A DNA stretch of 64,000 nt from Hirundichthys speculiger (GCA_018398805.1 JAGFBZ010000290.1:992001-1056000), one strand, 5' to 3'; shown: positions 35,631 through 50,154, counted from the first letter of the stretch. Numbers and translations are program-made. Notes: a model not told the origin generated them from the sequence alone.

Positions 35631-36480
35631 CTTGGTCCGTTGAGGTAAAAAAAAACGAGACGCAGATCTCAGATTTGATGTGCAGAGCCGTCACAGGGCG
35701 CTACTTGTCCGAGGAACGCTTTTCCTGCCCATGACAGGAGCTTGTGGCACAGTGGAGGATGTGGAGAAAAAAATGATCTGAATATATTCCTTTCCAGCTC
35801 CTCTTTCTTCCCCTGGATGTCAAGGTTGGACCATCACTGTAACAGCTGAGACAGGCGCAGCGATGCAACCTTGGAAACTCAAAAGAAAATCCAGGCTAAG
35901 TCTCATCGACTGGAACAATCCCAGGCTCCCCCAGTAAGAAGGCTGATTTGGTCTCCACAGTAACAGGTGACAGAAAGACATGTTCATATGAACCTGTGGG
36001 AGGAAGAGACTTTGTTAGAATTTGTAAATTTCCAATAATGTTGAATTTCACAAGCGTAGTGACCACACACTGCAGTTTGAACCTTATCCACTCTCTAAAC
36101 ATGGGAGCACAGGAGTCTGACCTCATCATTAGGTCTTAAAGGTTGAGAAGGAGATGTTGGGGGAAAAAAACTGTAAGAGTCAGATTTTAAAAACACACAA
36201 TTAAAAAAAAATGTAACCCCCTTTTTCTGATTTGCCTCCATAGCCACACTTCCAAAGCACACAAGCATGCAGTGCTTGTTCTTTAAATAAAAAGAGAGTT
36301 TGACAGACTGGCCAACTGTCCAGGACTTTGCTAGGGTTGCACAAAAATGACTGGATGGTGTATTAAGAGCCCTGTCGCTTTCACTGGTGGTTAAAACCTT
36401 TGTGTTGACGTGACAGCATTTGATGAATAGCTTGCCACTGATGTGTAAAGAGAATTTCAGATAAAATAGCAAAAAAAAAT
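35631..36480 (-). promoter_or_regulatory. Likely grm5 5'UTR / upstream region
   Basis: Directly upstream of the grm5 ATG on the minus strand and somewhat richer in G and C than the surrounding introns. I cannot place the transcription start or decide whether a 5'UTR intron ends here. There is no clean acceptor next to the ATG, apart from a T run followed by ACCTCAACGGACCAAG. Confidence 0.3.
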
Positions 36481-36796
36481 GCTTCAGAAAAAATCTTTAA
36501 ATGAGTCAACATGTTGGCCTGTGAACATTATTTTATTAGTAAAAGAAAATGTAATCTAAAACATGTTTGATTAGAGGGAGAGCTTCAGACTGAATCCAAA
36601 TACTTATAAATTAATTAATTAATTAATTTTTCCTCAGTAACACACATCCAGTTGTAAGTCTGTGCTTCAGGTAGTGCTTGATTAGTGAGGAAAAACTATT
36701 TGGATTAATGTAATTTAAATAACAAATAACAGGAAGCCTCTATTTCTTTTAGGGCACTTTTTATCACATTTATTTGACTGAGAAATTCTTCGGGGG

Positions 36797-36991
36797 GTGC
36801 TGGAGGAACAGGTACGGCGTGCAACAAGATGCCGTGTGTTGGACTGGAGCCTGAGCCTGCTGCAGCTGCACGCTGGCCTCTACACGGGCTGCATGCTCCA
36901 TCGATTGAGTTACAGAGGAGCCCTGGGCAGCCACTTTTTATTGAAGCTTAATGTGATGACTACAGTATTGACTGCAGACCAGTGCTTTTGA
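36797..36991 (+). other. GC-rich unexplained block with a 64-codon frame
   Basis: An isolated block from about 36790 to 36950 is clearly richer in G and C than its flanks. It is open on the plus strand (beginning MLEEQVRRATRCRVLDWSLS). I recognise no family. It may be a non-coding 5' exon or regulatory element of grm5, or an old repeat. I would not call it a gene. Confidence 0.2.
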
Positions 36992-39440
36992 AATACTGTA
37001 CATATTGATGCATTACAAATACTGGCCCGCCTTTCAGGCTCATCCTTTTCTTCCTGGGGAATAGTTGTACATCATTCTGGATGAGCAGAGTCCTCACTGT
37101 GTCAACATAATATCAGTAGCAACAACCACAACAGAATATCGCACCTTACATCCACTATAAACGGCTGTTAGTTGCTTGACAAGTGATATAAAAAAAAAAC
37201 TCTCATGAAACCTATACTAACAAGATCACAAAAAAAAAAAAAACACGGGCAGGTCCAATTTTTTTCCCCTTAATTCCACTTTGTTTCGTTCCTTCATGAT
37301 TATAAAAGCCATAATGAGTGCAGACAAAAACTCATCAACAGACATAAAGTCAGTCCTCAAGTCTCTGTCCCTCGACTCTTAGTGAATCAAGCTTATAGGT
37401 TTCTATTGTCACTACTTTAATTGTGGTACTTTAACAGCAGGTTGTGGGTGTTTCCTCTGAAAAAAACTCTCAGCTCACAGCAGCTATTTAATTTGTTTTC
37501 AAGACTGAACAAAAAGTTCCTTTAGATTTTGGCAAAAAACTACGCATTCAGAGGTATGTTTTTTATTCCTTTAGTCCCAAGACTAAAGACTTCTTTCTTG
37601 TTATCATAAATTATACTGCATCCATTAAATGAAGAACAACATAAAGGTAAGACAACAACAAAGAATCCTCTTTGCAAAACACGGGCAGGTCAGCTACTGA
37701 GAGGATGATTCAAACAAACATGCAGAACACAATATGGAAGCATTAGTGCTTTTCTAAGCAGCCATGCCGCTGCATTAAAGGGTACATTTTTCAACATTTT
37801 TCTTGACCTCTGTGCTCCACAAATACTTTATTTGACTGCAAAGGATCTATCTAATTGATCAAAAATTAAAGATAGCTGTGACAGTTCCAGCAGCAGAGGA
37901 AGTGAGCAGTGCTGCTGCAATACATGATTACGGTTGTGATGGGACTTTTGGGAAATATAAAAAGAAAGGATGAGAAGGGCGTGCAGGAAAGTCAAGATGA
38001 AAAGACAGATGCAGAGAAGATGGAGATGAAGACAGAGAAGTGGGTGATAAAAGTGGGTACAGGAGAATGTATGCTAGAAGAGAGAGACAAAGACAGAATG
38101 AGATACAAAGAATGAAGGCAAGAGTAGTAAAAAAAAAAAAAAACATCAAGGTGACTGTGTCAGGATGGCAAGAAGGACAACTGCTGCTCCAACAATGAAC
38201 AAATCAAATAAAATTCAAACTCTGTCTCACTCAGTCATGATATTATGCACAGTCTCCTCTTTTTTCTGTCTACTAGTCCATTAACCCGTTAAGACTTGGT
38301 GCAACATGTGAGTTTTGCCTATTTCTACGTTAAGAAATTATTCAAGTGTAAAATTTGACTTTACTATCAGCTGGTGTGCACCCATCCCTTGTTTCACCCC
38401 ATTTCTCCCTAAGACGAGCCACTGTTTCCCTTGCAACGCTCTCTGAGTCACATACATACTGTATTACTCTGTCACACTCTCCCTGAGTCTCTTTCTTTAG
38501 CAGAGGCCTTATGGCAGCAAATCTACTATTCATTATTAAAGCACAAACATGCTGTTAGACATTTATATCTTTAGTTCTATTTAAACTACACGCAAGTGGA
38601 GTCCGAAACCTTCCACCTCAACTTTTAAACAAACATAACAGACACAACAAATAAGCAAAAAACAAACCCTTTTCTTCTCTCTTTCTTACTTTAAATCAGT
38701 GAATCTTATTAAAGCACACTTTTCTGTATGCTTGAGAAAGCATTTCATTTAACACATATTAAACAGGGTACACTAATGGTTGTCACCACTTTGCGCAAAT
38801 GTCTCTAATTTCTCCGTCTTCTCCTGTATGGTCAAAAGACATTTGTGATTGTAATTTAAGATGAGGCAGGGGGCAATGTGTAGCCCTTTCCAAATAAGAG
38901 CTGCTCTTTTCATTATTCAGGCAATCTAGAACTGAATTGTCTGCATTTCTGTCTGCTTACAGTAAATCTGAGGAGGAGAAAAAGGAAACCCAAGAACAAA
39001 TATACATCGGTAGCCCAGCTGCAGTTATCCACAATTCCCAAGCTCACAAACATAAATGCGTTGGGAAAAATCAAGCAGCTTGTATGCCATTCATAAACTG
39101 ACATGCATCCACCCACATGAATTTAACAGTAGACTTCCATCCCCCTGTTGGTGGGTGGATACACTTCGCTCTTATGTGCCACATGTCCAGAATATTGGCA
39201 GTTTGGATAACACGTACGCATGTCTGTATAAGAAGAGCATTTACTTGTCTCTCGGGGAGACTTTTTTTTTAATGTGTTTATTTATTTCCGGTGTGTAACA
39301 TTACATGTTTTACATGGCTGACCATGACCTGAACCCAAACAGCTTAAATGACAAATCCAGTATCCACATGGGATGGTCGTGACCATGACACTGTAAACAT
39401 GCTACTGAGCAGTGAGTAGTCCTGAAGGATTATTAAACAG
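36992..39440. other. Intergenic, no gene seen
   Basis: AT-rich with A runs (for example 37229-37242 and 38130-38144). No exon or recognisable repeat. Confidence 0.45.

Positions 39441-39500
<60 letters not shown>
39441..39500. repeat. (TA)n(TG)n compound microsatellite
   Basis: About 8 TA units followed by about 21 TG units. Confidence 0.95.
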
Positions 39501-39503
<3 letters not shown>

Positions 39504-39809
39504 CCATGTATCTAGTCGTTGTCACCAGTCAGTGCCAACTCAGTGATGGCATTAGGCTACCTGCTGCAGATACATCAGGTGTGAATATTCTCTCATGCAT
39601 AACTCCCCCAAAACAAGCCCTGACCTGAAATCAATTACCCCATAATTTTTGAACTGGGACTAACTGGTCCAGCCTCCGCTGTTGGTCCTCTGTCCTCTGG
39701 ACCACTTCATGTTCCCCATCTATAATGGTTTCTGCCATGGCTGTATAGCATTGCATTCTGAGGTTTAATTAAAAGCCTGATGTGACATTTTGTACGCCCT
39801 TAATTAATC

Positions 39810-40560
39810 AGTGAGGAGCCGCGTCTGGCCGGACCGGCTCTCTCCAAGGAGAACCAGTGGCGCAGCGCTGCGTCCGCCAGCCGCAAAGGGACATAAAAGT
39901 CCGTCCTTTGCACCGAGTCAAGCGCACGAGCGCACAAACGATTTATTAGCAGGGAATGGTGCAAAAACATGACAGAGACACCGTCTGAAATGAACATGGC
40001 TACAGCATGCGCCGGTGGAGAGGGGGTTTCTCCCCCTCGGTGTTTTTGCTGTGAACGTATGCGCTCTTCAACTAGATTACATGGGACGTTACCGTGAAAT
40101 ACAAATAATTGAGAGCTGGTCCAGATGTTACCGCGAGAAAGTATCTGTATGGAAGGGGAAAAAGAAAATGCAAGAAAAGTGCGGCAAAATTCCCTCCCCG
40201 TAGAATGCTGAGAGTGGAGATTTTATGAACATTTTGTGACCGTAAATTGAGCTTTCGTTCTTTCTTTCAAAAAAAATGCATTTCCGCCACATTTTCACTC
40301 TGAGCCGTACCTTTATGGGAGGCTACATGTCTCTCTCTGAAATCACTTGCTGATAATAGTCGCTGGATAACCGGGATGCATGTTGATAGTCCAATGTCAC
40401 ACAGCTCCTGGTGGCTGCGCGGCTCCACAGCTTCCTCCGTTTTCCAGTCACGCACACCTGAGTCTCTCTCCTGCTCACCTCTCTCCTTCATCCCACCCCT
40501 CTGCTCCTGCTCACCTCCACACACTCCCCCCCCCATCTCAAGCACATCCCTCTTTTCGTC
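39810..40560 (-). promoter_or_regulatory. Candidate CpG-rich grm5 promoter / 5'UTR exon
   Basis: The stretch 39815-40030 is rich in CpG (repeated GCGC, CCGG and CGCG-type words), unusual for this window. On the minus strand a purine-rich, mostly open segment (40311-40545) ends in CATAAAG followed by the donor-like GTACGG at 40310. That could be a non-coding 5' exon spliced to the grm5 ATG exon 4.7 kb downstream. This is inference from composition and one splice-like site only. Confidence 0.3.
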
Positions 40561-43420
40561 CCATATCTCTTGCCTCTACCCCTCTGCTGCTCTCTCTCTC
40601 TCTCTTTTTGTTAATAGTATCGAGCATTTTTCTCTCCATCTGACCGCTCTCTGTTTTCATACTCTTGACTGCTCCTTTATAGTTTGAGCAGTTGCTTGTT
40701 GGTCATCTCAGACTCTTAATTAACCTGGCACATCTTGTCCTATCCTCCTGCCTACCTGATGTAGGGATAGGTGCAATTTAACGGTTGCCTTTAGAGGAGT
40801 TTATAGGATTTGTGCAGTCTAAGGAAGTCAGCCATGTTTGGTGATGTACATCAGTGACAGACAGTAGCTACATGTTGCTCTGTCTGTTAATTATTTTTTT
40901 TGTTCTATTTCTATTGTGCTCCATAAATCAGATATTAATTTATGTATTGGAAAATGTATGGTTATTTACCTTGTTTACTTGAAGTATTCCTACATGACAG
41001 TCATTTTTAGATTAGTACTGCATGTTACTTTTGTTTTTTTACAGTTTCAGTTATTGCAGCCACAATGTTGTGGTTAAAAAAACTGAAATACAGTAGTTTG
41101 CGCTCAGATTATGCTCCAGTTTCATCCTTACGTGCACATTAGTTTATGTAGTTGAGCTGCACGAGACTTTGAAAACTAGTACTAAATGCATAAACAAATG
41201 AAGACCTGTTAGACTCCACATATTTGAATTACTATGTAAGAAGAGCTTGCTGGCTTAGAGGCTTGTAAATTCTGCATTCATCCAGCCACAAAGTCATTTG
41301 TTACTCCTGAACTGCTCAGCTATAGATGCGCTCATTCACATGCGTATTAGATAAGAAAATATGTCAAGTGTCTCAGCGTAGGTAGCAGGTCAGTGGTTCA
41401 GTCTTTGGAATCTTATGGATATAACTATTCAAAAGCTTCAATTTTCTCCAAATAACACTATCTTATCTAAGATGATATCTTGTCATCGTAAACTGGTCTG
41501 TTATGTGAACAAAACAGCAGCTTATCTATAAGCAACTTTAAACTGGCATGACTTTCCATAAAACAAGGCTGAAGTTCCATCTTGTGCACAAGCACGATTA
41601 AGACAATCAGAACAGTTTCTTAAATTTCTTTTAAATTGATTACAATTTATTGGCAGTGTGATTTAAGTTGGAAATATTACATTTAAAAGTGAAAAGTGGA
41701 GCAAACATATTGTGAAACACAATGAACAAAACGATATGTGATTGCCAAATTAAACATGTTGATTTAAGGTCTCATTGTCTTGCTATATAGGTTTTTAAAC
41801 TGTCTCTCATATATCATTGAATTCTCACCCATGTCAATCCCTCTTTGACTGTCTCTGTTCCCAGCTAGTCCTCTGCCATTTGCTTTAAATTCCTGAACTC
41901 ACACATGCCTTTCCTTTCCAATTTTATTAAAACATGAAAAGGTTCTTATAATTGAAATCACATTACAATGGACCCTCCACGGGCTATAACCGAATGTGTA
42001 AGATGAAAGTGGACTAAGTGTAAGCCTGTTCTTTTTTTCTCTTTACTGATCAAAAAGACACCAGAAGTGACACTGTGGGATGGGATAATGATGCAGTAGA
42101 GGAGATCGATGACATTTGAAGTTTCATAGCGGTCACAGGAGCAAAAGAGCCATTAACCTATACAGCTTCACCAAGCATCCACCTAAAAGAGCCACACAGA
42201 TCAAATCATTAAAGATAGAAAATCAATACAAATCTAATTGAAACATCCCGCTCCATTCTCCAGGATATAGCCCACTGATTGCCGCTGGCAGCAACCATGG
42301 GCAGTTTTAGGCTCTGCACGAAAGCAGACTTGTTTGTCTGCTTTCTAGTGCAATTTTAACTTTTAATCTGATTCAGCCTATGTTTGTTATTCTTTTTTAA
42401 ATCAGATTTGCCAATGACTTACAATATTGCACAGAAGTCTTTTTTTCCCCTCTCGTTGTGTAGTTGAAGGTACTACAAATTAAAAATGTATATTTATTGC
42501 AGTTTCTTGATAACATTAAGATTATTTATCTATTTATTTATCAAGCAGGAAGCGAGGTATCTGAGAAAGCACCTCTCTGCTCACTCATAAAAGATTCCCT
42601 GCACACCAACCCGGGTGGATTAGGGCTAATAAATACATGTGGATTTTTGTATTTTTCCAGTCTTTCCACTACAGGAGGCTATTTGTTAATGAACGGAGAA
42701 ATTGGAGTCACATACCTTTTCTCACAGGGTTGAATGCTCCTGAAGAAACAGCATCCCTCACGCATATATCATGGCATCATGCTCACAGCGGTTAATCTAC
42801 TTTTTCACTATGGCAACAAATGAACTCACTCTCTCTCTCTATCTATCTCTGTCTGTTTCCAATGAAGAGGCTTTGTCCGCCTCACAGGTTACCCACTCTC
42901 ACTCTCACTCTCCCTGTCACTCACTCTCCCTCTCCCTCTCGCTCTTGCTCTCTCTCTCTCTCTCTCTCCCTGTGAATGGTCCATCTCTCCTTCTCCATCT
43001 TGCATCGCACCTACCTCCAAGATACCATCTGGAGATAGATAGTGATAGAGTGAAGCCCAGGAGGACATCTAGGAAGAGAGGGAGATGGGTGTATGGGATA
43101 GAAGGGGGTTTAGAGCTTAGCTATGACAAGGCTTGGATTAATTTGTCAGCCAAATGCATTTGGGATTAGCAGAACATTAAAAGAGCATAGACATATACAT
43201 GCACACACATACACAACCGCGCGCAGTCACACACTCCTTCTTATACACACAGACATGAAGGCTGGATGTAGCTTTATTGATAGCCTTACTAACCCTGATC
43301 TGTCTCTTACTTTCCTAATGTTGCTTTGACACAAGCAAACTGGCAAATATAAGATTTACATCACTCCAGGGTTTATGTTTGTGTCCTTGGAGAGATAATC
43401 TGAGTTAATGTTTTTTATAT
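40561..43420. other. Intergenic, no gene seen
   Basis: Contains CT-rich simple sequence (42824-42970) that opens long low-complexity frames. No gene was recognised. Confidence 0.45.
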
Positions 43421-43433
43421 GTGTGTGTCTGTG

Positions 43434-43468
<35 letters not shown>

Positions 43469-43500
43469 GGGGGGTGGATATATATAGATATATATAATAT

Positions 43501-43582
<82 letters not shown>
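43421..43582. repeat. Compound (TG)n(TA)n(CA)n microsatellite
   Basis: Several alternating TG, TA and CA dinucleotide blocks. The tract could form hairpins and is likely to be length-variable. Confidence 0.95.
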
Positions 43583-43587
<5 letters not shown>

Positions 43588-46500
43588 TGTTAACTGGATG
43601 GCAACTTGATGTTTGCCGATATCACAAAATCTGTCATATGATTTTGATTTGATTCAGTTTAGGAGCTAGCAATCATTATGGGATGACATCATATGTTGAT
43701 CGAATACAATTTGTGTCAAACTGCAGGAAGAACCGAAAATATTATTTCAAATTTTAGTTTTGGTGATCTTCTACAGAGTTAATCTATAAATGATCTGTTA
43801 TTTGATAAACAAAAATAGACAACAAAAGGCCAGCCATATGGGCCCTATCTGGATTAACAGCGGGCTTCTTGTGTACAGAGTGGGCTTGGGTTTCAAATGG
43901 ACACATAACATGGTCTCTTATGGTTTCAGATTTGTGGACCCTAAGTGGGAAGCCTATCTGGGCAAAATATATAGGGTGCACCCTCATCTCTGGAACGGTT
44001 TTAGTTTCCAAACCAGCAGATTCTACATGCTTTAACTATAAAAGAACCAAACTGCTTTACCATTTGTTCAAAATGCCTCCACAGTATAAGTGTGTCAACT
44101 TTTTAAAACAATGTAATTTATGTTGTGAATGTACCTAAATGTATGCATACCTTCTGTGAATAGTTTTGTGTTTCCTTAATATTCAGGTCTTATGTAAAAA
44201 CAATATGTTTGACTTCTTTGAGACTCACTGATTTCTGAGTTTAAAAGTACAACAGCTATGTGACAAAAGTAAGACCATTTGTATATAAATAATGCATAAT
44301 TGCACAATTATTTAATTTTGCAATTTGCTTTTGAAATGTTTACATGTTTTAAAAGCTCCTTGCTTAAGTCAGACTACAACAAAATGCATTAACTTGCATG
44401 AAACGGGGCTCAGCATGCTTGGTGTGACCTACAGCAGTGTGTCTATATTGCCAGCCACGTAACACAGTGGAACTAAGACAATAAAGGGCTGCAGAATGAA
44501 TGCAAAAGAGGTGCAGTTGACAAAATGTAACCGTATATACATGCTGAATTGAAAAGATGACTCAGTCTAGAGAAGCCTGAAAAAGTAGGAATTATTCAGT
44601 TTGATAACACTTTCTAAGTTATGGTCAGGCACCGAAGTCAAGACACATGATCCAGGCAGAGGAAGTGGTTCACATTTTACTACTAGCCAAAAAAAAAAAA
44701 AAAAAAGTTAACTGGGGAAAGAGGATCAGACTGCAGAACATTGCCTGCAACAGAAAAACAAAATTGTTTTCCCAGATTTAGTGCATTCCCACTCCTGGCG
44801 GCAATGCAGTCATTGTTCCTGTTTGTTTCCAACTGTATTTTTGTCGGGAACCAACATCCTGGTTCCAAACCAACATTTTATTTGTCGAATCGCTCAAGCT
44901 ATTGCGAACCAGAGCAGTTCTCCCCTGGCTGAAAAATCTCATGCACCATCCGAGTTTTTTTTTTTTCCCAGGTTTCATTACTGCGGTGTCGTGAAGCTGC
45001 CGAGGCTCTGTTCCAGCTTCAACGCATCTGTTTCCACTCCTGCAAACAAGCACATACAGAAGAAGGCACTAGAGATGCCTTCAATTATACTGGCTTATGC
45101 TTCTGCCTCGTCTCTGGGGGGGGAAGTATTTTTGTCTCCACAGTCATCAAATGGTTTCCAGTAACTTAGATGTGCTGAGGAATTGAGGAAAGGGGAAATG
45201 CTAGAAGAGCTATAAGCAAGGAAAGTCAGGGTTATCTTATATACTGTAAAGGTCCTTGTCGTGTATCTTATATTTTCACACCTCTACAGGCAGCACGCTT
45301 CTGGATATTTCTTGAGAATGACCCAATGGAGCTGAGGATTTCTCACTGAGTTGAGTAATTTTACTCTTCTTGAAACCACTGACACATTAAAATTTCCCTT
45401 TTTCGCACAGCCTGTACAAGTTGGCTCTGATTTGCCTCCGTTGAGGATCAGCGTCCTGTTTGCAAGCAGGTCTACAGATGTAGAAAGGGGGCTTGGGGGT
45501 GATGCACTGCTTTTACGCTTCTGAGCCAGTCACAGAGCTGAACTGACGAGTGTTTGTCAAAAAGAGCCTGCGTGCTGGAAAACAGCGCTGGAAGTCAGGA
45601 GGGCCGCCACTCAGCTGTTTCCATGTTGCTTGCTGTTTGTAAACACAGGCTGATGGTGCTGAGTGGCCCCTCTTCTGTCTGCATGGACAACAAAAGGGGA
45701 ACAGTAATGAGTTAACAAGGATATCTTTTTGCATAGTGCTTCTGAACAAACACTTAAATGAGCAAACAGGCCATATTTATATAATTTTCACTCCTTTGGA
45801 GGTTTGTGGGATGGTGGTGGATTGAGCCTGTCTGATTCTAGAGACCACTGCTTTGTCTCACCAATGCCAGTCTTGTCTGAGATCCATATTAGACCCTGTT
45901 TTGTTGATTTTTTTTTTGTTTTCACTTTTTTATCATTTGTATTTGACTATATCAATACATATTTTACTTATTCTTTACATTTTTGTAGATAAATGTACTT
46001 AGATTTAAGAAATGACCCCTCGTGGTCAGGCTGTGGAAGATGATGGTTTCAAAATCCTAACACATAGTGTCCTGTGAGGATGACCCTCATGACAGCGAGA
46101 AGAGTCACGCTCCAAAAAGAGATTTCTCTAAGAATAAATTAAATATGATGTTTTTTTGTTTTGTCTTAGAGTTTTGTTGGGCAGGTTATCGCTCAAGTCC
46201 TAAAGGATCTCATCTGCCTTCAAAAATAAAGGCTGACATCCCAGTACTGAGGGATGTCCTGACTTTATTATGGTTCGCTCTAAGACAGAATTTGAACTCT
46301 TCGCTTTAGTTGAATTTGAGTTTCATTTCATTACACTTTGGCTGAAAAAGCACCTTCATTAAAGTAATAGTATATGACTCATTCAGCAACACTCTAATAC
46401 CAGAGATCATAGGTGTAATCACTCTAGGCTAAAGCTCTTTGGTTAACATTATTATCAGACTGCAAAACAAATAACAAAGGATTTTCGGACTGATTTAGAG

Positions 46501-48391
46501 TCGTTACACCTTGTGGTGCTTTCTTTTTTCATCGATGCAGATTATGTCACGTGTTTAGTGTTGACTGATCACTGCATACCCACAAATGTGACAGCATGGT
46601 CAGTGTGCACTTGAATGCACCATTTTAAAAAATCGACTGCTTTCAATGGATTATGGGACGCAGATGACTGCATTACCAGATGTGTGCTGCAGATTAAGCT
46701 CTTCTTGTTTTGTGCATAACACATTTGATCTTAAAATGCACACTTTGGAGGTTCTGGCCTCTGAATTTGGATGTAACATAATCCCTCATCTGCTCAAAGG
46801 CCTTGGTTTTTAAACTAAATGAACCTGGTCTTGGAGTCAGACAAATCTTAAAAACCTTAACCTGAAATCAGACAGTTTCCAGTAAGGTGTCTATCCTTTG
46901 ATGTCTCACACACACATGCAGGATCCATACAAACTTCAACACGAGGGATTTTTCAGCCTGTTGTCACATCACATCATGTCATTGATATTCTAAATAGAGC
47001 TGGAATGATCTGAGGTCTCATTACCATGGCAACCCTTCACCATTGTGGTGAAACAGAAAATCAACAAGCAGACAATGGATAAGCTCCATTTGTCTCACTA
47101 TACTCAGAATAAACTCATTTATCACTGAGAGGGACACTTAAAACTTGACTGACACAAACCTCAATCAATAAGTAAATCAATGACGTGTAACAGAGTGAAG
47201 CGTATCGAATGATGGAGAATTTGAATGATAAGGATGATAGAAATCGTCCTGCTACCACAGCAAATGAGCGTAATCTGACTTTTAAGATACTGAGCAGAGT
47301 TTGTGGGTGACAGCAAGCTCGTGGAACATGAACAGTAGGACTGTGAAGCAGTTTATATATATTTGTGTGTTCAGTGATCAATGTGCACATCACATACTTG
47401 CACCGTCTATAAGGTATTATTCTCCTTTTGCCACACTCTTCCACAAATCATGAGAACAAAACATGCAGTGTCACAGCTGCCACAATGAATTAAAGAGCAG
47501 CATTTCAAAATAACAGTAGAGTCCCATGGTTGCCACTGACATATTGCTGACTTACAGGTTTGTCACATTACTGCAATATTTCTTCTCTAAATAGGACAAT
47601 TAGAGGAAGAGACAACAACACCATCATTTTTAACAAAGTAAAGACATCAGTTATGAAACAATGACATGGCATTTAATGTGATTCCTGGTTCACTGACTAA
47701 ATGAGAATTGCGTCTTTAATTATATCGATTGTTTTAGATTCTAGATGAGTTTACGAAGTGTGGCAAATGCAAATGCACTGTGGTTTTCTTTTTCTAATAG
47801 TCATTATAAATTGATATCATAATCCAGAGCACATTTTGAAAATTGGCCCCGTGTGGTTACCGCTGGATCACTGGCTACTATAGAAACAACACTCTGACAG
47901 AAGACAGCTCTGTCTGCCCTCTTCACCGTTATGCAACACAGCTTAAAATAAGCGTCTCACCTTATTTACAGCTCAAGACCTTGTTATGAACAAAAGAAAT
48001 AACAGCAGTCTTCCTCATGAGAGACCCCGGTGGGACAGATGTGGGTTGAGAATGGAAATCCAGTATCTGTATATATTCTGTTTATTTTTCACATTTCAGA
48101 CAGAGAAATGAAAATTTTAAAGAGTTTAAGAGAGTTTTTCCTCAAAGCCACAGCAGGGTGTTTCAGAGCCTGGGTGCATACGAACGAAAAGCAGCCTCAG
48201 AATCGATGTAAACTGTCAGCACAGGCTGACAAGCTGTCACAATGCCTCTGACTACCAGGACGCTCTGATAACAGGCCGAGCACACAGGATGCAGATGTGC
48301 ATTAGTTTCACCTCGCAGAAACAATATCAGTGAGTTACAATAATTCAGTCCCATTACTGTCCATAGTGAGTTGTTTTTGGGTTTTTTTTTT

Positions 48392-48422
<31 letters not shown>

Positions 48423-49653
48423 GGAAAGGCAAACCACTGAAGATAAAGTGGTGTATCTGGAATCCAGAAATATTTCTATTGAATAAGAGGGAAAGAGAAA
48501 ATGTTAGCATTTCAGCTTAAACATGTGAGTTTACAAAACAAATCAAATAAAAATTATTTCACTGATTGTTTGCAAAAGAGGTTCCTGTTAATTTTATGCT
48601 GAGCTAAAGTGTTTCGGCTACACTGTATCAACTCAGCTATCAGAATCACTGACTTTCTGGGTGCAGAGGAGGTCAGAGGTCAGGACGTGATGCCCTCTGA
48701 CCCCTCTGTGACTGTGTGCAGACACACACACGCCCGGCTACAGCAGCATATGTCAGCACATTCAGCAGTTAAAGAAGGTTTAGATCATCTACTTAAGTAA
48801 ACATGCCCATGCAGTGAAAAGTACTTTACTTGTGTTGGCCTTACATGAAAAATAGTGCAGATTTGTATTACAGTTATAGGAGTTCATGTCTTTTCTCTTG
48901 CTTAATCACTATTATAATATATGAAAAGATGAGAATCAAAATAAAAACATGCTTTTAAAGGGAGAAAGAAAATCCCTGTTTGATGGAGCTTTTATTGATA
49001 ATCGCCTGAAACAAGGCTCTGACAGCATGCTTTCTCTCTGAAATCTGCTTGTTTAATCTTTAACATCTGTCTGTATTTATAAAGTTTGCTATATGCATTG
49101 AGTATCTTCAGCTTTTAAAAAATATAAGTATAGTTAACACATGTACTGTATGTGGAGGAGCAGAAAATACAATATGTCCGTATTAAATGAAGACACATAC
49201 AACTGTAAAATTAAAAAGAGGAGGTATCTAAACATTTTTATCATTGTGATTTTTATTTTTACAGCATGTACTGATTTCACTACCTCCTGTGAGACCACAT
49301 AAACACACACAATAACAACAAAAGCTATGCCAGCACTTCTCCGCTTTTATCACTTTAATGTGACCTAAGTAAAGTACAAAAACAGGTTGTGGTGGAATTA
49401 TATGACTGAGCTAAAAGGTGTTGGAAGAACAGCATTTCTAAACTTTGGCTCTATGAGCAAAAAGGTACCAGGCATTTCTCTGTCAGTTTCATCTTCTATC
49501 TGCACAGGTGAGCAAGTTGGGTTTTAATATGCACAAGGTTTCTGATAAGAACAAAACATCCTGCTGATTTAATTTTCAGTGACCTGCCTGGTTTATTCCC
49601 TCATTCACGTCTGAAGAGGTCCAATCAGCTGAGTTCCTGTTTCGCAGCCCGCA
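43583..49653. other. Intergenic, no gene seen
   Basis: A patch at 43830-44010 with several TGGGC/GGGCC words looks like an old interspersed repeat. T20-G20 at 48382-48421 is listed separately. A somewhat GC-richer patch lies at 44960-45060. No exon was recognised. Confidence 0.4.
48382..48421. repeat. T20-G20 homopolymer junction
   Basis: A run of about 20 T followed directly by about 20 G, the same arrangement and strand as 31068-31113. Confidence 0.9.
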
Positions 49654-49667
49654 CTGCCCCCTGGTGT
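49654..49667 (-). promoter_or_regulatory. CTCF-like motif (good match)
   Basis: The minus strand reads ACACCAGGGGGCAG, fitting the CTCF core (NCACCAGGGGGCRS). It lies between grm5 and tyr, so a boundary role is possible. The sequence match is the only evidence. Confidence 0.4.
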
Positions 49668-50154
49668 CTATGTCGGGTATAGAACCTTTGGGTCAGGAGA
49701 TTTACTTTTCGTTACGTGATTGTTGACATTTTACAGGAGATCCTGTATAAAGCAGTCAGCAGTAACTGCTGAGATTCCGTCAATGCAAAGAAAAAGCTCT
49801 CTCTTAAAGTCCCACATACCTACAGTGTGTCTCCCCCCCCCTCAGAGGAGTCCTGGGGGCGGGTTTGTCCTGTGACAGTCATTCCTCTGCGCTCCGCTGC
49901 GTTCCTGCAGCGAGATAAGCTGCATCCCGTGCCCGGCTACGGCAGCATGTGACCGGCTTGTGATCCTGAAGCTCGCGCAGATGACTTTCTGCCCTGAGCG
50001 CGGATGTACCAGACTGCAGAGGCCCGAGGAGATAAGTCTCCTTAAGTTTCTACGTATGCGGCCTGGAAGACCGTCACGTACCAGAATCTGATGATGGGGA
50101 GACTGACTGTGCTCATTTATTCCTTCTGAAACCTGTTGCATTATACTCTGCTCC

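Noticed and set aside
42771..43169. A 132-codon plus-strand open frame
   Set aside because: Opened by a (CT)n tract giving S/L repeats.
43421..43609. Open frames with alternating Y and I
   Set aside because: Translations of (TA)n microsatellites; the same applies at 16735-16941 and 17880-18077.
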